A stretch of 64,000 nt of DNA from a virus. A program made the translations under genes and the position numbers. The stretch is from the IMG/VR virus record IMGVR_UViG_3300025141_000016, positions 186,001 to 250,000 of that record, one strand, 5' to 3'. Positions 15,641 through 23,461 of the stretch are shown one piece after another (position 1 is the first letter of the stretch; each line of letters starts with the position of its first letter). The notes under the pieces were generated by a model that was not told the origin of the DNA, did not search any database, and saw only the letters and a program-made list of their open reading frames with translations.

Positions 15641-15695
15641 GTGACTGTCACAAGGGGTGCCTGTAACAGTCACAAGTGCATCTGTGACTGTTACA
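15641..15695. repeat. Three palindromes upstream of gene 15581
   Basis: GTGACTGTCACA (15641-15652), TGTAACAGTCACA (15662-15674) and TGTGACTGTTACA (15683-15695) at 21-base spacing, two helical turns apart. They lie 60-115 bases before the ATG at 15581, an operator-like position. Confidence 0.55.
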
Positions 15696-15715
15696 AAGTG
15701 GGACCGCCCAATACA

Positions 15716-15752
15716 CCAAAGGCCCCCTCCAGGGGGGAGGGGGACCGGTGAG
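15716..15752 (-). terminator. Terminator of gene 15760
   Basis: Minus strand GGTCCCCCTC / GGAGGGGGCC arms followed by TTTGG immediately after the stop of the leftward gene. The T-run is short. Confidence 0.55.
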
Positions 15753-15759
15753 GGGGGGA

Positions 15760-16200
15760 TCAGGCAGCGGACTCCTCGTCCTCCGCAGCCGCGACCTCGG
15801 TGGCACTGACCACTGAAACCGACAGAGCCGGGAAGGTCACCTTGCCCTTGCAGTCGGTCAGGGTCGGTCCCTTGACCGCAGCGATAGCGACCTTGGCCCT
15901 CTTCTTGAGGGACGCGATCAGCTTGGGGTCGGCGGTGAGGGCTTCGCGGGTGAGGGAATCGACGGTCACGCCGTTGAGGTGGCTCAATGCCGCAGCCAGG
16001 AGCGTCCAGGGGTCAGCCTTGGCCACGATGGGCTGGGTGTAGTCATCACCGCAACGGGTAGTGGCGACCGTGTGCAGGGTGACGATCTCGTCCACGTCGT
16101 TATCCCCGACGGGGAGGTCAGCGCGGGTCGCGGATTTCGCAGCGGCGAGCGCCTTATGAAGTGCCGCGATGGTCGCGGGGGAGAGGGAAGTGAGGTCCAT
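15760..16200 (-). CDS. Hypothetical protein
   Basis: A 146-residue protein, ATG 16200 after GGAGACTTCTC. Helical N-terminus, and a tail rich in Ala, Val and Glu. No recognised family. It has its own class-1 promoter, leader hairpin and terminator, so it is a single-gene unit. Confidence 0.6.
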   Translation of the reverse strand: MDLTSLSPATIAALHKALAAAKSATRADLPVGDNDVDEIVTLHTVATTRCGDDYTQPIVAKADPWTLLAAALSHLNGVTVDSLTREALTADPKLIASLKKRAKVAIAAVKGPTLTDCKGKVTFPALSVSVVSATEVAAAEDEESAA

Positions 16201-16215
16201 GAGAAGTCTCCATTG

Positions 16216-16230
16216 GCCCGTCATTCGGGC
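16216..16230 (-). ncRNA. Leader hairpin GCCCG-AATGA-CGGGC
   Basis: Five-base stem and five-base loop in the mRNA leader, just before the ribosome binding site of 16200. It has compensatory changes relative to the GCCTC/GAGGC version of other genes. Confidence 0.5.
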
Positions 16231-16272
16231 TCGTGGGGGGTGTTTTGTGTGGGTAGCGGGGCTCCCTACACT

Positions 16273-16301
16273 CCTATACGGAGAAGCAAGGGGGAGTTGA
16301 A
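16273..16301 (-). promoter_or_regulatory. Class-1 promoter for gene 16200
   Basis: TTCAAC, exactly 17 bases, then TATAGG; TTCTCCG precedes the -10. One of eight copies with identical spacing. Confidence 0.7.
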
Positions 16302-16328
16302 CCCCCCTCCGTCGAGAAAGTTGAGGGT

Positions 16329-16610
16329 TTAGAACGGCATGTCTTGGTCGTCTGCGGCCCAGGCGGGGATGACGGGTTGGTCCTGGGGCACCACAATGTC
16401 ATCCCCCGACGGCGTGTACCCGTAGATTTCGGCGGCAGTGGGCTCCCGCTCGTCCTCGTCCGGTTCGGGTCCGTAGACCACAGCAGCCAGGAGGTCGTGG
16501 CACCGTGCGAGTTCGGCTTCCTGCTGCTCTGGGAGCAGGGAGGGTGAGCGGTAGCCAGCGAGGGCGAAGTACGCCTCGCGGATGGTGGAGAGCAGTTCAG
16601 CGTGGGTCAT
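16329..16610 (-). CDS. Small acidic hypothetical protein
   Basis: A 93-residue protein with a helical N-terminal half and an acidic, proline-rich tail ending DDQDMPF, a tail type common in single-stranded-DNA-binding or replication-interacting phage proteins, although no OB fold is visible. Its start overlaps the stop of the zinc-ribbon gene (ATGA). Confidence 0.55.
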   Translation of the reverse strand: MTHAELLSTIREAYFALAGYRSPSLLPEQQEAELARCHDLLAAVVYGPEPDEDEREPTAAEIYGYTPSGDDIVVPQDQPVIPAWAADDQDMPF

Positions 16611-16789
16611 GTGGCTCCGGGGGTGGTCTGTTCGGGCGAAGGTGCGTCAGGGTGCCATCCACACTTGAAGCAGCCCTTCCTCGTGTAGATGCCCACCTCT
16701 CCTTTGGGGAGGAAGGTCACGACGTTCTTGATGGCCTTTTTCTTACCGCACTGTTGGCACTTGGTCTTGATGGTCATGGTGCCGGTCAT
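16607..16789 (-). CDS. Small zinc-ribbon protein
   Basis: A 60-residue protein with CQQCGKKK and CFKCGWH, a classic two-knuckle zinc ribbon. ATG 16789 or 16777 could be the start. Cotranscribed with 16808 and 16329 from the class-1 promoter at 17000. Function unknown. Confidence 0.65.
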   Translation of the reverse strand: MTGTMTIKTKCQQCGKKKAIKNVVTFLPKGEVGIYTRKGCFKCGWHPDAPSPEQTTPGAT

Positions 16790-16807
16790 GGGAGGTTCCA
16801 GAGAGGG

Positions 16808-16984
16808 TCAAAGGGTGTAGTCGATCTCGACCACCCCCCGCTCGGGGGCGGGGTCCGGTCGTTCCAGCACAGGACGGGGAGGCACAGGACGAGGTGCATA
16901 GAGGGGGAGCCGTCGGCGCTCGCTCTCGCGTTCCTCACGCTCGCGGCGTTCGCGCTCGATGATGGCTGGGTGGATGTGGGTCAT
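16808..16984 (-). CDS. Small Arg/Glu-rich protein
   Basis: A 58-residue frame whose middle is an alternating Arg/Glu helix (IIERERRERE, then EERESERRR) followed by a proline-rich end. It lies directly downstream of a class-1 promoter, which supports expression. Function unknown. Confidence 0.6.
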   Translation of the reverse strand: MTHIHPAIIERERREREERESERRRLPLYAPRPVPPRPVLERPDPAPERGVVEIDYTL

Positions 16985-16999
16985 AGTAGGGCCTCCACC

Positions 17000-17028
17000 C
17001 TTATACGGAGATAGGGGGGTGAGTTGAA
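17000..17028 (-). promoter_or_regulatory. Class-1 promoter for genes 16984-16329
   Basis: TTCAAC, 17 bases ending TATCTCCG, TATAAG. It starts a three-gene leftward unit. Confidence 0.7.
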
Positions 17029-17051
17029 CCCCCCAAAACCAAGTATTCGGG

Positions 17052-17138
17052 TGTGACAGTCACGTTTTGGGCGCGGTTTTGCCTGTGACAGTCACGTTTG
17101 AAAACGTGACTGTCACGTTTAGGGGGTGTGACAGTCAC
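17052..17138. repeat. Four TGTGACWGTCAC palindromes
   Basis: Copies at 17052-17063, 17084-17095, 17106-17116 and 17127-17138, three of them at about 21-base spacing. They lie between the end of gene 17157 and the class-1 promoter at 17000, so they could control that promoter. Confidence 0.6.
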
Positions 17139-17156
17139 GTTTAGGGGGTGTGGGGG

Positions 17157-17453
17157 TCAAGCGGTCCCTGCGGTGGCCTCGACCTCTTCCCAGCCGAAGG
17201 AAGCGCATCGGAGGACACGTCCATCCGACAGGCGGATGCGGTCACCGACGGAGGTGGAGCGGCATCCCTCACCAGGGAAGGTCGAGGTGACCAGAGCGTT
17301 CTCCCACCAGTAGTGTTCGATGGTGTTGGTCAGTTCAAAGACGCGGGGGTAGTCCGCGTCGGGCAGGTCCACATCAGCGACGTGGATGAACTCGGTGGGC
17401 TCCGGCCCGGACCCGAAGGTGGGGCGAGTGGCGTGAAAGACTGCGATGGACAT
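17157..17453 (-). CDS. Conserved phage/actinobacterial-type hypothetical protein
   Basis: A 98-residue protein; AGGAGCG precedes ATG 17453. The segment EGCRSTSVGD near residue 67 and the closing SFGWEEVE match a small family seen in phages and plasmids whose function is unknown. It has its own class-1 promoter and leader hairpin. Confidence 0.65.
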   Translation of the reverse strand: MSIAVFHATRPTFGSGPEPTEFIHVADVDLPDADYPRVFELTNTIEHYWWENALVTSTFPGEGCRSTSVGDRIRLSDGRVLRCASFGWEEVEATAGTA

Positions 17454-17467
17454 GGGCGCTCCTGTTG

Positions 17468-17482
17468 GCCTCTCGATGAGGC
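17468..17482 (-). ncRNA. Leader hairpin GCCTC-ATCGA-GAGGC
   Basis: Stem-loop in the leader of gene 17453, ending just before AGGAGCG. Confidence 0.5.
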
Positions 17483-17512
17483 TCGTGGGGATGAGGGAAG
17501 GTTCTCTCACCC

Positions 17513-17541
17513 CCTATACGGAGATAGGAGGCCGAGTTGAA
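17513..17541 (-). promoter_or_regulatory. Class-1 promoter for gene 17453
   Basis: TTCAAC, 17 bases with TATCTCCG, TATAGG. Confidence 0.7.
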
Positions 17542-17548
17542 CCCCCCC

Positions 17549-17762
17549 TGTCGTAAATAGGTAGAGCGCCGTCGGCCTTACTCAACCAGAAAGGTCTTTC
17601 GCCCCACCGGAGAGTAGCCTCGGGCGGGTGTCGTAAATCGGAAGGGCACCGTCGGGCTTACTCAACCGGAAAGGTCTTTCGCCCCACCGAGGAGTAGCCT
17701 CGGGTGTCGTAGATAGGCAGAGCCCCGTTGGGCTTACTCAACCGGAAAGGTCTTTCGCCCCA
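17549..17762. repeat. Three tandem copies of a 76-80 base element
   Basis: Units start at 17549, 17629 and 17705. Each begins TGTCGTA(A/G)AT and continues with CTTACTCAACC, GAAAGGTCTTTCGCCCCA and, in the first two, GTAGCCTCGGG. No gene is credible here. The conserved GAAAGGTCTTTC can pair with itself. The function is unknown; a structured RNA or a recombination substrate are possible. Confidence 0.55.
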
Positions 17763-17774
17763 ACTTGCGGGGGG

Positions 17775-17818
17775 TGGAACCACAGGTCCAGTTCTGGAAC
17801 CACAGGTCCAGGGGCGCT
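17775..17818. repeat. Direct repeat TGGAACCACAGGTCCAG x2
   Basis: Two 17-base copies about 21 bases apart, each an imperfect dyad (CTGGA...TCCAG). They lie beside the tandem elements in the non-coding block 17454-18052. The rest of that block (17819-18028) shows no gene I can support. Confidence 0.45.
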
Positions 17819-18028
17819 CCCCCGTTGTTGTAAAAACCCCTGATCGGGGTGTCATCAGAACGGCGTGCGCGAAAACCCCAGTGAAGGCAAGGGTTTAGCG
17901 AATCGGGCGGCCCCGAGGACATCCCCGAGACCTCGGACGACATCGCTGTGGGAGGCTTGTGGGGTCAGATCGGTGACCCCACGGGTGAGACTACCGCCGT
18001 CTCGGACGGCAGCCGTTCCCCGTGGAAC

Positions 18029-18062
18029 ACGGGTCAACGGTGCCCTTCCGATCTACGACACC
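18029..18062. repeat. Inverted partial copy of the 17.6-kb element
   Basis: ACGGTGCCCTTCCGATCTAC plus GACACC on the plus strand is the reverse complement of the start of the units at 17629 and 17705. It overlaps the stop codon of gene 18053-18574. Confidence 0.5.
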
Positions 18063-18574
18063 CACTCGCCCCCACCGATGAAGGCCACGTCGGACCACAT
18101 CTCGGTGTTCAGGTCCAGTTGTCCTGGCACTATCCCACCGAGCGCGGTGTTCAGGTCGCGAATGATGTTGAAGGCGAGGTCGAAGTCTACGTCCTGAATC
18201 GCCCGTAGGGCTCTGCGGAGCCACGGAGCCATGGAGAGCCCTTCCTCCTCGGCCTGCTCTATCTCCTCTTGGGAGAAGACCGAGGGGACTTCCTTGCCGG
18301 TGTCTACATCGGTGCCGTTCACCTCGACGTTCCACCACCACCACACCTCACGGGACAGCCGGAGGTAGGGGTGGGTCTGGAGGTGGCCCCGGATGAGGGC
18401 ATCTCCTCCCACGTCCCTGACGAGCAGGGTCCGTCGGAACGTGCCGAGGGTCGAATCGGGCGGGAAGCTGTCGAGGTTTGCGGCACTCTCCAGCCGTTCG
18501 GCGTGCCGGGTTTCCAGCACGGTGTTGATCTCCATCTCGGAGAGGGGGAACAGGACGCGGATAGGGGTAGTCAT
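18053..18574 (-). CDS. Conserved phage protein, paralogue of 3772-4275
   Basis: A 173-residue acidic protein, ATG 18574 after GGAGGTG. It shares the PLSExEI N-terminal segment and the PWL...DFDLAFNIIRDL C-terminal segment with the rightward gene at 3772. Its stop codon lies inside the inverted copy of the repeat element. No function is known. Confidence 0.65.
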   Translation of the reverse strand: MTTPIRVLFPLSEMEINTVLETRHAERLESAANLDSFPPDSTLGTFRRTLLVRDVGGDALIRGHLQTHPYLRLSREVWWWWNVEVNGTDVDTGKEVPSVFSQEEIEQAEEEGLSMAPWLRRALRAIQDVDFDLAFNIIRDLNTALGGIVPGQLDLNTEMWSDVAFIGGGEWVS

Positions 18575-18647
18575 CGGGCACCTCCACAGGGGTAGACGCA
18601 GGGGGGTGTCCACTTCGCACACTTGGGGGGCCAGAAACGACAAAAGC

Positions 18648-18684
18648 CCCCACTCCCAGGCGGGAGTGGGGGCGGCGGATGTGT
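18648..18684 (-). terminator. Intrinsic terminator of gene 18765
   Basis: Minus strand GCCCCCACTCCC / GGGAGTGGGGGC arms with a short loop, followed by TTTTGTCG. Confidence 0.75.
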
Positions 18685-18764
18685 AGTCGGGGGGATGGGG
18701 GCTGAAACCCACCGCCCACGACCCCGAACAAGGCATCTGGGGGGCCGTGAGGGCGGGCAGGAGG

Positions 18765-19217
18765 TCAGGTAGGCTTGAAGCCCACCCTGGGAGTGGGTTC
18801 GGCTCGTTCGATGGCTTTGAGCACGTCTGGCACCTCGCCAGAAGCCTTGCGGGTCTTGATGACCGCATCAATGTCCTTGCGAGCGTCGTACCGCACGTTC
18901 GTCACGAAGTAAGTGTCGAAGCAGTCTCCGAGGACGTGGCGCACCACGTCCCAATCAGTGCCCTTGCGAGCCTTGAACCGGGGCGACGGGAACGTCACGG
19001 ACACGCTTCCAGCATCGGTGTCGTAGTGGACGTGGCTCTCGTCCCCCCGCTGGGTAGACGCAAGGTCACGAAGGAGAGCCTTCAGGGGGTCCAGAGCCTC
19101 CTGGGCGTTAGAGATATGGCCCGCGAGGCGGCAAGCCACGCGGGCGATTTCCTGGGCGCTGCCCCCGCGCTTGGCGAGGTCAGTGGCTTCGGTAATGAGG
19201 GGGGTCAGGTCTTTCAT
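18765..19217 (-). CDS. Hypothetical protein
   Basis: A 150-residue protein, ATG 19217 after CTGGAG. Helical N-terminal half; the C-terminal half contains DAGSVSVTFPSPRFKARKG. Not recognised. It follows the 293-residue gene by about 50 bases and ends at a clear terminator, so it closes the transcript begun at the promoter at 20225. Confidence 0.6.
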   Translation of the reverse strand: MKDLTPLITEATDLAKRGGSAQEIARVACRLAGHISNAQEALDPLKALLRDLASTQRGDESHVHYDTDAGSVSVTFPSPRFKARKGTDWDVVRHVLGDCFDTYFVTNVRYDARKDIDAVIKTRKASGEVPDVLKAIERAEPTPRVGFKPT

Positions 19218-19268
19218 GGGGATACTCCAGGGGCCGGTTGGACACCGACCCAAAAGTGGGTCAGGTGT

Positions 19269-20150
19269 CTACAGCGCGATGGCGCACTCCGTGTGGAAGA
19301 CTCCACGCCCTTCAACATGGGCAGCGGTGGCGTTGGCCTCGATGGTGCCCTTGCATCCCTCTGCCGAGCAGACGCAGGCGAAGGGGACCACGACGGTCGA
19401 GTAGTCAACCGAGGAAGTGGTGGCCTCGGGAGTCGGAGCCATGGACGTTTTCAGGGCAGCTACCAACCGCGCACGTTCGGCAGCGAGTTCGGCCTCGGCC
19501 TTGGCGACCTCGGCAGCGAACTCAGCATCGAGTTCGGAGGCCACCGTCGCCAGGGTGGTGATGGTCGATGCTTGGCACAGCCCAGCCAGAGGGCACCCCT
19601 CGCACTGCGAAGACCGTGAGGACCACAGGCTGAAGCAGTGGGTGTTGTCGATGGCCACGCGCCGGAGGTCAGCCTCCGTAGCGTAGGACCCGGCAGTCAC
19701 GGCACCGACGGGGGGCAGGTAAGCCATCCCCGAATCCTCGGTGATCACGGAGATCGCCGCTGGGGCTTCCTCGGTGGCTTCCTCGGTGACCATCTCGGTC
19801 AGGGTGACCGCTGCCATCGTCTCTACCTCGGTAGCCTCGGTGACTTCCGGTGCTGGCGCAGCAGCCAACTCGGAGGCCAAGGCGTAGTACCCGCGACGTG
19901 GGTTGACGGCCATACCGTCCTTCTTCAAGCGCCCACCCGCGAGGGTGACGGCTCGGTGTCCGGCGAAGTAGGGCTTGCCCCGCTTCATCTTCGTGCCCCA
20001 GGTACCCCAGCCAGGGAAATCGGTCAGGGACTCGATATGGGCGATCACGTCGCGGAACCGTACTTCCTCCCCTCGGGGTCCGAGGGCGCGGAGCGCGGCC
20101 AGGACATAGGGCATCCAAGCCGTGGTTTCCAGGGTGGTCGGGAAGTTCAT
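19269..20150 (-). CDS. Hypothetical protein with two cysteine clusters
   Basis: A 293-residue protein. The middle is acidic and Thr/Ala-rich. A first cluster, CFSLWSSRSSQCEGCPLAGL with a further Cys, recalls 4Fe-4S or zinc sites (C..CxxC....C). A second lies near the C-terminus (CVCSAEGCKG...HTEC). It sits in the CobST-like block with its own class-1 promoter, which suggests the same physiological programme. A metal-binding or redox role is a guess. Confidence 0.55.
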   Translation of the reverse strand: MNFPTTLETTAWMPYVLAALRALGPRGEEVRFRDVIAHIESLTDFPGWGTWGTKMKRGKPYFAGHRAVTLAGGRLKKDGMAVNPRRGYYALASELAAAPAPEVTEATEVETMAAVTLTEMVTEEATEEAPAAISVITEDSGMAYLPPVGAVTAGSYATEADLRRVAIDNTHCFSLWSSRSSQCEGCPLAGLCQASTITTLATVASELDAEFAAEVAKAEAELAAERARLVAALKTSMAPTPEATTSSVDYSTVVVPFACVCSAEGCKGTIEANATAAHVEGRGVFHTECAIAL

Positions 20151-20224
20151 GGGGTGTCTCCAGTTGCCTCGCTCGATGCGGGTCATGGGGATGGGGTGAA
20201 AGGGTGCGGGGACGCCCCTACACT

Positions 20225-20253
20225 TCTATACGGAGAAGCAAGGGGGGGTTGAA
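20225..20253 (-). promoter_or_regulatory. Class-1 promoter for gene 20150
   Basis: TTCAAC, 17 bases with TTCTCCG, TATAGA. The -35 region lies in a GGGGGGTTCAACCCCCC hairpin. Confidence 0.7.
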
Positions 20254-20271
20254 CCCCCCTGCCTGTTGGTT

Positions 20272-21489
20272 TCAGTCAGTTTCCTCGTCAGTGAAGCAAC
20301 CGCCGGTCACCACAGCGTCGATCAGGCGCATCGCGATGGTCCGAGAGTCCTTGTCCAGCCGGTGCAACCACGCTGCGAAACCCCTCTTCAAGAGGTTGGC
20401 AGGAGGGGTGCCGTCGGACAGCCAGAGCACGTCTTCGCACTCCGACAGGACTTCACACAGACCACGGTGGGTGAACTCCGCGTAGAGTTCTTCCGACTCG
20501 ATAGCCGCACGAATCTTGTCCGTAGCCTTGCCCAACTGGTCGATGACGGCAGGTGCCGCTTCTACCAGCGCCGGGTACTTCGACCGCAGGATCGCGGACT
20601 CATCATCCCAGTGCATGTGGGTGAACTCAACGAACCGACCCATCCGGTCGAGGATCGAAGCATCCATCCGCTGACTCGACATACGACCCGTCTCGTCACC
20701 CGTACCGCAGGAGTTCGCGGTGAAAGCGAACTGCGTTCCAGGGAACAAGGTGTGGACTTCACCCGTCGGACCAACGATCCGCTTGGAGGTGGTGTCCAGG
20801 GTCAACCGGAACTCCTCAATCTGCTCGGGGGTGCCCCGGTCAACATCGGAGAACAGGATCAGCGCGGGACGCGCAACACCGTCGGTTCCAACAACACCGT
20901 TGACGATGGCGTTCCAGAGAGTCCCGTAGGACCATGAGGTGCCAGCGTCGGTGATCTCGCGGGAGTAGAACCACCGCTTCACTTCCGTACCCGGAGTGAA
21001 GGTGTAGGCGAACGCCGGAGTGCGGGTGTAGCTGGAGAAGGCGTGAACCACCGCATCCTTACCGGTTCCGGGGCCACCCCAGATGAACACGGCACGCTTC
21101 TTGGCGAGGGCCAGGAGCGCACGCTGGTAAGCGGTGCGTGCCTTCCCTTTGGTGGGGAACGCATAGGCCCAGGGGAGGGGCAGGCAGAAGTGGAGGGGAA
21201 TCCCATGGTCCACTCGACACACGACTCCGAGGAGATCGCGGGTCAGGTCGGTGACCTCGGGAGCCGCCTTACGCCGCTTCCCTTTGAGGGCGCGGTCAAA
21301 GGCATCCAGAGCCTTGGTGCTGACGGTGAGAGCGCCAGGGTGAGCATCGAGGTACGCCTCGGGGGTCATCCCGTGAGCCTCGACCACATGGTCGAGCAGG
21401 GAGTGGGCGCGGTGTCCACACTCGATGCACTCGACGCGACCATCAACCACCGTGAGGTTGGGCGCGAGAGCAGTTGCAGCAGCAGGCAT
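20272..21489 (-). CDS. cobS: CobS/MoxR-like AAA+ ATPase
   Basis: A 405-residue protein. The N-terminal zinc finger (C21, C24, H34, H39; then HGMTPEAYL) is the CobS-type start. Walker A is GGPGTGKD at 138-145, with K144. Walker B is LILFSDVDR at 211-219. FTANSCGTGDETG follows as sensor and insert. In cobaltochelatase CobS works with CobT to insert cobalt, but phage copies occur without the rest of the B12 pathway, and MoxR ATPases generally remodel partner proteins marked by VWA subunits. The VWA and HExxH genes lie directly upstream, each with the same class-1 promoter. The fold is certain; the cobalt role is doubtful. Confidence 0.85.
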   Translation of the reverse strand: MPAAATALAPNLTVVDGRVECIECGHRAHSLLDHVVEAHGMTPEAYLDAHPGALTVSTKALDAFDRALKGKRRKAAPEVTDLTRDLLGVVCRVDHGIPLHFCLPLPWAYAFPTKGKARTAYQRALLALAKKRAVFIWGGPGTGKDAVVHAFSSYTRTPAFAYTFTPGTEVKRWFYSREITDAGTSWSYGTLWNAIVNGVVGTDGVARPALILFSDVDRGTPEQIEEFRLTLDTTSKRIVGPTGEVHTLFPGTQFAFTANSCGTGDETGRMSSQRMDASILDRMGRFVEFTHMHWDDESAILRSKYPALVEAAPAVIDQLGKATDKIRAAIESEELYAEFTHRGLCEVLSECEDVLWLSDGTPPANLLKRGFAAWLHRLDKDSRTIAMRLIDAVVTGGCFTDEETD

Positions 21490-21505
21490 TGGGAGTCTCC
21501 AGTTG

Positions 21506-21520
21506 GCCTCTCGATGAGGC
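21506..21520 (-). ncRNA. Leader hairpin GCCTC-ATCGA-GAGGC
   Basis: Leader stem-loop of gene 21489, just before its GGAGACTCCC-type site. Confidence 0.5.
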
Positions 21521-21572
21521 ATAGGGAAGATGAAAGGGAACAGGATGGGGGGGTGTGCTCACCCCCTGCACC

Positions 21573-21601
21573 CATATACGGAGATAGGGGGGTGAGTTGA
21601 A
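21573..21601 (-). promoter_or_regulatory. Class-1 promoter for the CobS-like gene
   Basis: TTCAAC, 17 bases with TATCTCCG, TATATG. Confidence 0.7.
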
Positions 21602-21623
21602 CCCCCCTGGAGGAAGAAAAGGT

Positions 21624-21656
21624 AAGAAAACTGACCCCCCGGAGGGGGTCAGTGAG
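21624..21656 (-). terminator. Intrinsic terminator of the VWA gene
   Basis: Minus strand CTGACCCCC / GGGGGTCAG arms followed by TTTTCTT, directly after the stop at 21658. Confidence 0.7.
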
Positions 21657-21657
21657 A

Positions 21658-23307
21658 TTAGCGGAACCCGCCACTGGCCATCAGGCCGTCCAATGCGGCC
21701 TTCTTGGCGTGCTTCGGGAACACGATGGTCGAGATAGTCTCCATCATGCGCTTGGCCAGGGTATCCAAACTCGGGACCGTGACGTGCAACGGGAACAGGT
21801 TGGTCACAGCGTACCCGTCCTCGCCAATGCCCACGCCGATGACGAAGATGCCAGCCTCGGCAGCGAGCCGAATCTGGCGACGAACGACGCGGGGGCAGTC
21901 GGGCTGACCGTCAGTGAGCACCAGAATCACCCGATACCGCTCCTCGCGAGTGGACAACTCCTGCATGGCGAACTGGATGCCGTCAGACAGAGGCGTGCCC
22001 CCAGAAGCCGTGTAGCTACCGAAGCGGTCCTTGCAGGTTCGGAAGGGCTCATCCCAATCCTTGAAAAGATCGATCCGAGCACCCGAGATCCGGTGGAACG
22101 AAGCGTCGTCTTCGTTGTACTGCTCGGTCGTCGTGTAGGGAGCCCGACGACCGTTCCGAGGACCACAGCACATGACCGGAGAACCCAGGGTGTCGAACGC
22201 CTCGGCCATAGCGACCATCGCTGTCGCTGCCGACCGAGCGCGACTACCACGCATCGAGCCCGACTGGTCACCAACGACTGCGACCGCGATGGACACATCG
22301 TCCGACTTGACGTTCTGGAAGTAGGGGCGGCTGGGCCGGATACCCGACTTGATCTCGATGAACGACTCAACCAGACGACGCTCCGAGAGATCCTTTCCAC
22401 GGCGGGTGCCATGAATGACCTTCTTGGTCTTGGCCATCAGGAACTTCGCCCGGAACTGCGAGCGGATGCCCGCAGTCAGGAGTCGGGCATCATCCCGGTA
22501 AATCTTGGCCATGCCATTGTAGCCCCCGCTGGGACGAACGATCTCATCCAGGCTCGGGTCGAAGGGTCGCCAAACCTGCTCATAATCGAGGCAATCGTCA
22601 TCGCGCTCACCCTCGGTGGCACTACCCATCGCCTCGTTGTTGTCGAGCAGGTCCGTGTCGTTCGCTTCCAGAGCAGCCAGGAGGCCATCGAGAAACGCCT
22701 TGGGATCATCGCCCAGGTCGCAGTGACCCCCAGCCAGTGCATCCGAACCGGCACCCTCGGCACCGGGGTCACCGAAGTCATCGGAACCGTCACCGGCTGC
22801 GCCATCGGAGTCACCACCGGAGTCGCCACCGGAGTCACCACCGGAGTCGCCATCGGAGTCGCCGTCACCGTCTCCGTCTCCGTCGCCCGAGCCTTCGCCC
22901 TCACCGTCGGAGTCATCACCCTCGGAGTCGCCATCACCGGAGCCTTCACCGTCGGTGTCTTCGTCGGTATCCTCACCGCCCTCACCGTCGGAGCCTTCAC
23001 CGTCGGAGCCTTCACCGTCGGCATCAGTGTCGGCATCTTCACCGTCGCCTTCACCGTCGCCTTCACCGTCGCCTTCACCGTCGGTGTCTTCGTCGGTATC
23101 CTCGGTGTCTTCGTCGGTATCCTCGGTGTCATCACCCTCCGAGCCCTCGCCACCCTCGGGGGTGCCGTCGGTCTCGTCGGACTTCTCACCGTCGCCGTCG
23201 CCGTCGCCGGACCCGTCGCTGTCATCCTCGCGGGGCAGCGGAGCGAGGTCCATGTTGGACCCCACCAACTCGGTTCCGAGTCGGAGCATGTAATCGAAAA
23301 GAGCCAT
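21658..23307 (-). CDS. cobT: CobT-like VWA-domain protein with acidic repeat
   Basis: A 549-residue protein. Residues 25-200 are an extremely acidic, low-complexity stretch of GD, GE, SD and TD units, longer than the usual CobT acidic linker. The C-terminal VWA domain has the metal-ion site DQSGSM beginning at D347 and LTDGQPD further on. VWA subunits of this type tie a client to a MoxR/CobS ATPase. The genes on both sides supply the ATPase and the HExxH protein. Class-1 promoter at 23413 and terminator at 21656 make it a single-gene unit. Opposite-strand frames over the acidic repeat are shadows. Confidence 0.85.
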   Translation of the reverse strand: MALFDYMLRLGTELVGSNMDLAPLPREDDSDGSGDGDGDGEKSDETDGTPEGGEGSEGDDTEDTDEDTEDTDEDTDGEGDGEGDGEGDGEDADTDADGEGSDGEGSDGEGGEDTDEDTDGEGSGDGDSEGDDSDGEGEGSGDGDGDGDGDSDGDSGGDSGGDSGGDSDGAAGDGSDDFGDPGAEGAGSDALAGGHCDLGDDPKAFLDGLLAALEANDTDLLDNNEAMGSATEGERDDDCLDYEQVWRPFDPSLDEIVRPSGGYNGMAKIYRDDARLLTAGIRSQFRAKFLMAKTKKVIHGTRRGKDLSERRLVESFIEIKSGIRPSRPYFQNVKSDDVSIAVAVVGDQSGSMRGSRARSAATAMVAMAEAFDTLGSPVMCCGPRNGRRAPYTTTEQYNEDDASFHRISGARIDLFKDWDEPFRTCKDRFGSYTASGGTPLSDGIQFAMQELSTREERYRVILVLTDGQPDCPRVVRRQIRLAAEAGIFVIGVGIGEDGYAVTNLFPLHVTVPSLDTLAKRMMETISTIVFPKHAKKAALDGLMASGGFR

Positions 23308-23320
23308 CTGTGTCTCCGGG

Positions 23321-23335
23321 GCCTCTCGATGAGGC
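23321..23335 (-). ncRNA. Leader hairpin GCCTC-ATCGA-GAGGC
   Basis: Leader stem-loop of gene 23307, adjacent to GGAGACACAG. Confidence 0.5.
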
Positions 23336-23412
23336 GGGGAAGAAAGGAAAGGAGTCGGGTCTTATTTAGGTCGAACCCGAGAAACGACCGGGGGTGTGCT
23401 CACCCCTACACT

Positions 23413-23441
23413 TCTATACGGAGATACCCAAGGGAGTTGAA
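23413..23441 (-). promoter_or_regulatory. Class-1 promoter for the VWA gene
   Basis: TTCAAC, 17 bases with TATCTCCG, TATAGA. Confidence 0.7.
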
Positions 23442-23461
23442 CCCCCCTGGGCATAGGTTTT

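Noticed and set aside
14847-17138. TGTGA...TCACA as CRP sites
   Set aside because: The spacer is three bases, not six, so the half-site geometry does not fit CRP.
17549-17762. CRISPR array
   Set aside because: Only three units, similarity runs through nearly the whole unit with no unique spacers, and no cas genes.
18029-18062. Sequencing adapter contamination (GATCGGAAG-like)
   Set aside because: The match to adapter stops after nine bases and the same sequence recurs inside a genuine repeat element with variants.
18747-19619. A 290-codon rightward gene over 18.7-19.6 kb
   Set aside because: It overlays two leftward genes with clear ribosome binding sites and a terminator; its translation looks like shadow sequence.
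22737-23369. Long Arg/His-rich and Ser/Pro-rich frames opposite the VWA gene
   Set aside because: They are shadows of the acidic GD/SD repeat of the real leftward gene, with no ribosome binding sites.
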